Shown in pieces: positions 5,989-8,551 of a DNA stretch of 8,551 nt. Origin of the DNA: CAYMRB01 sp964392615 (GTDB lineage: Bacteria; Planctomycetota; UBA8108); the NCBI GenBank assembly GCA_964392615.1, contig CAYMRB010000432.1, forward strand, positions 1 to 8,551. Direction: 5' to 3'. The notes below the pieces were generated by a model. It was not told the origin of the DNA, made no database searches, and worked only from the letters and a program-made list of their open reading frames with translations. How positions within the stretch are numbered: position 1 is the first letter of the stretch; every line of letters begins with the position of its first letter. The position numbers and the translations under genes are program-made.

Positions 5989-8551
5989 CTACTCGGTGGC
6001 TTTGTCCACCACTGGCGGCTGGCGCGAGAAGTCCCACCGGAACGTCGCCTCCACGGGTCCATCCGTGGTCTCGATCACCCACACGTGCCCGTCCTCTCGG
6101 ATCACGTTCGGCTTCTTGCCGAGCGGATCGAGGCGGTGCAGCCGCAGCTTGAAGGGGGGAATCGGCTGTGGCGGGTTCTCCACGGCCAGCGTGCGCATGC
6201 CTACCCGTGTAGCCTCCAGCTCGGGCTTGAAGTCCCAGTCCGACGGCCACTCGTCGGGTGGCAGGACCGCCTTCCACAGGACCTCGGTCAGCCGTATGAC
6301 GTAGCGTTCCTCCTCGGATCGAACTCGGAGCTTCAGCGGGGTTCCCGCTCGCGCCAACCACTCGACCTCGTCGAGTAGCGCGGCGAACATGTCCCGATAC
6401 TGCCGGGCGTCCACGCAGATCTTCTCCCACCGCGCCAGCTCCCGGGCCCGCTCCGCGGGATCCTGCAGGCCCAGGATCTCCGCTCTCTCCTTGGCGTCGA
6501 TGCTGCGACCTGCCGCGTCGATCGCCGCGATGATCGGCTTGGCCAGCTCGCCGTCGACGAGCGTGATCTCCCCCGTCCAGGTGCCCTCGAACGGATCGAC
6601 GATCTCGATGTCGGATGGCGCGCTCTCGTTTCCCAGGCGATCGACAACAGCCACGGCATAGGCGTACTCCTCGCCGTTCGGCGCCTTGTCGGTATGGACC
6701 TCGTCCCTGGTGTGGCCGACGATCTGCAAGGCCGAATCCGGCTCGCTCCACTTGCGCCGATAGATGTTGTAGCCGTCGAACGCCGGGGCGAAGTCCTTCA
6801 GCTCCACGCGGTCCCAGACGATCGTCCAGTGGTTCGGAATCGAGTAGTCCGCGGTGCGCCGCCAGCGGACGTTCTGCGGTTTCAGCAGCAGCCAGCGTTC
6901 GATGCCGAGCGGCGCGGCCTTCTTGGTCAGGGATCGGTTCAGCGCCAGGATCGTGGCGCGGTTTGGCCCGTCCTTCTGGCCCACCTTCTCGATGACTCTG
7001 GTGTATCCCTCGTGGCGATCCAACGCGATGCTCTCGAACGCGCCGGGACTGCCCTCGCAGGGCAGCGTTCCCGCCATGGTGGTCAGCTCCAGATCGCCCG
7101 CAGCGACGTAGACTCGCAGGCCGGGCGACGGCATCCGGGGAGGAGCCACGTGGACGACCAACTTGCCTTGTCGCACCTCGGGCAGGCATTCGACGTCGGC
7201 GTAGAGCGCGTGTGCGGAGAGATGGGGCAGCGCGCCGATGGTGTGTGCCGCCCAGTGTTCGCACTTCGCAGTGAGCGGCCCGGTTCGAAGGGCCACCTGT
7301 CGGAAGCGGCGCGACTCGATAGTGGCTGTGCCGGCAAGCTGCCTGGCGGCCTGATGTCTCGCTTCCAGGCCCGCGTGGAACTCGGGGAACAGCGTGCCCT
7401 CCCACACGTCGTCGTGATAGAAATCCATGGCGAACTCGGTGAACAGGTCGGCGAGGGCATTCCCGTTCCGCTTGGGGAAGGTCGCCCGCATGGCCGCGTC
7501 GAGCCCGCCGAGCGAGACGTCGCCTTGCGAATTGGCGTGCCTCACGAAACGCATTCCCGCATCGCCATGCTTGTCGTCCAGCCAGCGCAGGAACACGGCG
7601 TATGCGTAGTACTCGGGGTTGCCCGTGGTGTCCATCGCCTGACGCAGGAGCTTCGGAATCGGTGCTATGTACTGCCGGGCGAGTATGTTCGTGGGATTAT
7701 TGACCTTCTTCCAATACCAATATTCCGTATAGGCGGCGGTCGCTTCTAACCACCAGGTCCGATTTCCCCAGAGCTTGGTGCGCTCGAAATCCGCCCCCTG
7801 TGCCACATGCGTCAGCTCGTGGGCGACGGTCGCGCGCATCAGGTGGTGCAGATCGAGCCCGTCCCCCTTCGCCTGCTTCGCCATGTTCGCGGCCAGGAAT
7901 AGGGGGCCCTCCAGCGGCGACTCTCCGTAGGCCGGCAACTTGAGCAGAAAGACCTGGTAGCGCAGCGCTCTGGCGGGAGGGAGGGCCAGACCCTCCGCCT
8001 CCAGCCCGGCCCGGCAGGACTCGAGCAAGCGGCCCAGCTCGAGCACGAACAGGGGGTGTTTCGACCTCGATCTTCCGGCCGGAGGCGCAGAAGGCACGCT
8101 CGCACGATAGGTCGCGTCGTCGCACACGACGTGTCGGCGCAGCGATGCCTCGCCCAGACCGAGCGGCTCGCGGTAGTAATAGAGAGTGAAGTTCCCTTCG
8201 GGAGTATGGTATACCCTGGAGTTGCCCCAGAAGAGTGTAGAGCGCAGCCTGCCGACCGTGGTGCCTCGGGTGACAAGGTACGCGCCGATCGCGACGAAGG
8301 ATCCCTTTCCGGCCCCTCTCGCTACCCACTTTGCTGCCTTCTTCGCGAGGACCGTGAAGTAGCAGGCGTGGGGAATCTCCGCGGTGACGATTCGACGCTC
8401 CGCATCCACCTGCGACGGGAGAGGCTTCCACCGGCCGCCTTCCCACACGGCGAGAGTCGGCCCGTCGCCGGATCCGCGCTCGGAGGAATCGCCGACGCGA
8501 TCCGGCAGGTAAGGCAGGCTCAGGCGAGCCGACCGTCTGAAGGTGTAGTGC
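5989..8551 (-). CDS. Multidomain gluzincin-type metallopeptidase with fibronectin type III domain; 5' end beyond the window
   Basis: The frame is open from the right edge (first whole codon 8550-8548) to TAG at 5991-5989, 853 residues. A GTG at 8448 is not the start: upstream codons continue a beta-rich domain, with RLSLPYLPD, then LAVWEGGRWKPLPSQVD and a TAEIPHACYFTVL strand, which resembles the end of a ZU5/Ig-like domain. The peptidase part contains TVAHELTHVAQ (HELTH at 7821-7807) and, 20 residues after the second His, the Glu of WWLEATAAYTEYW (7746-7744), the HExxH...E zinc pattern of gluzincins. A beta-rich stretch follows (about 7300-6850). The fibronectin type III domain (about 6835-6600) includes FDGYNIYRR and AYAVAVVDRLGNES. 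The last 200 residues start EGTWTGEITLVDG and match nothing I recognise. The N-terminus is not seen, so secretion is inferred from domain type. Substrate unknown. The next gene starts 115 bp downstream on the same strand. Confidence 0.85.
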   Translation of the reverse strand, partial: HYTFRRSARLSLPYLPDRVGDSSERGSGDGPTLAVWEGGRWKPLPSQVDAERRIVTAEIPHACYFTVLAKKAAKWVARGAGKGSFVAIGAYLVTRGTTVGRLRSTLFWGNSRVYHTPEGNFTLYYYREPLGLGEASLRRHVVCDDATYRASVPSAPPAGRSRSKHPLFVLELGRLLESCRAGLEAEGLALPPARALRYQVFLLKLPAYGESPLEGPLFLAANMAKQAKGDGLDLHHLMRATVAHELTHVAQGADFERTKLWGNRTWWLEATAAYTEYWYWKKVNNPTNILARQYIAPIPKLLRQAMDTTGNPEYYAYAVFLRWLDDKHGDAGMRFVRHANSQGDVSLGGLDAAMRATFPKRNGNALADLFTEFAMDFYHDDVWEGTLFPEFHAGLEARHQAARQLAGTATIESRRFRQVALRTGPLTAKCEHWAAHTIGALPHLSAHALYADVECLPEVRQGKLVVHVAPPRMPSPGLRVYVAAGDLELTTMAGTLPCEGSPGAFESIALDRHEGYTRVIEKVGQKDGPNRATILALNRSLTKKAAPLGIERWLLLKPQNVRWRRTADYSIPNHWTIVWDRVELKDFAPAFDGYNIYRRKWSEPDSALQIVGHTRDEVHTDKAPNGEEYAYAVAVVDRLGNESAPSDIEIVDPFEGTWTGEITLVDGELAKPIIAAIDAAGRSIDAKERAEILGLQDPAERARELARWEKICVDARQYRDMFAALLDEVEWLARAGTPLKLRVRSEEERYVIRLTEVLWKAVLPPDEWPSDWDFKPELEATRVGMRTLAVENPPQPIPPFKLRLHRLDPLGKKPNVIREDGHVWVIETTDGPVEATFRWDFSRQPPVVDKATE

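Noticed and set aside
5828..7405. Minus-strand 525-codon frame across the peptidase gene and the following intergenic gap
   Set aside because: It overlaps the well-supported peptidase frame, is Arg/Gly-rich without motifs, and crosses the stop and leader of real genes.
8446..8448. GTG as the start of the metallopeptidase
   Set aside because: The frame stays open to the window edge, and the codons before it continue a recognisable beta-rich domain. No ribosome site or signal peptide is seen at the GTG.
1..8551. CRISPR array, tRNA, rRNA, insertion sequence or prophage genes
   Set aside because: The only regular repeat is protein-coding with no unique spacers, and no transposase, integrase or structural RNA pattern was found on either strand.

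Overview
The window is GC-rich bacterial DNA with every supportable gene on the minus strand; the long plus-strand reading frames are antisense shadows. The protein content points to the Planctomycetota or a close relative. The markers are a hydrazine-synthase-alpha-like cytochrome c protein with an N-terminal discoidin domain, a dockerin-like EF-hand tail of the FLRxDxxxDG type, and a BlaI / M56-peptidase pair with an unrelated C-terminal extension. This assignment rests on recalled family distribution, not on a search. The sequence is a draft assembly: a 10-N gap interrupts one gene, and the genes at both ends run off the window.

Layout in the direction of transcription (right to left). (1) 8551-5989: C-terminal 853 residues of a large exported-type protein with the tail of an Ig/ZU5-like domain, a gluzincin-type zinc metallopeptidase (HELTH plus a downstream Glu), a fibronectin type III domain and an unrecognised C-terminal region. 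(2) A 115-bp gap holding a small hairpin. (3) 5873-2992: a secreted discoidin, beta-propeller and di-heme protein resembling the hydrazine synthase alpha subunit, interrupted by the N gap. (4) 2990-about 2838: the first 51 codons of an ADP-ribosylglycohydrolase, apparently coupled to gene 3 but cut off abruptly. (5) about 2839-2504: the C-terminal dockerin-like tail of another protein, joined out of frame to the glycohydrolase fragment. (6) A 134-bp regulatory region with a TTGACA-N17-TACAAG promoter and two inverted repeats placed 21 bp apart. (7) 2369-1983: a BlaI/MecI-family repressor. (8) 1986-1: an M56 (BlaR1-type) membrane peptidase overlapping the repressor stop by ATGA. Its frame continues without a break into at least seven copies of a Lys/Ala/Glu-rich helical repeat, and it runs off the left edge.

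The most distinctive unit is 2461-1: a self-contained sensor-repressor operon. The repressor probably binds its own promoter, and the membrane protease carries a tandem-repeat extracytoplasmic region where BlaR1 has a penicillin-binding sensor. The genes to the right look like an envelope or secreted set (heme protein, peptidase) and have no visible functional link to the BlaI/M56 pair beyond position.
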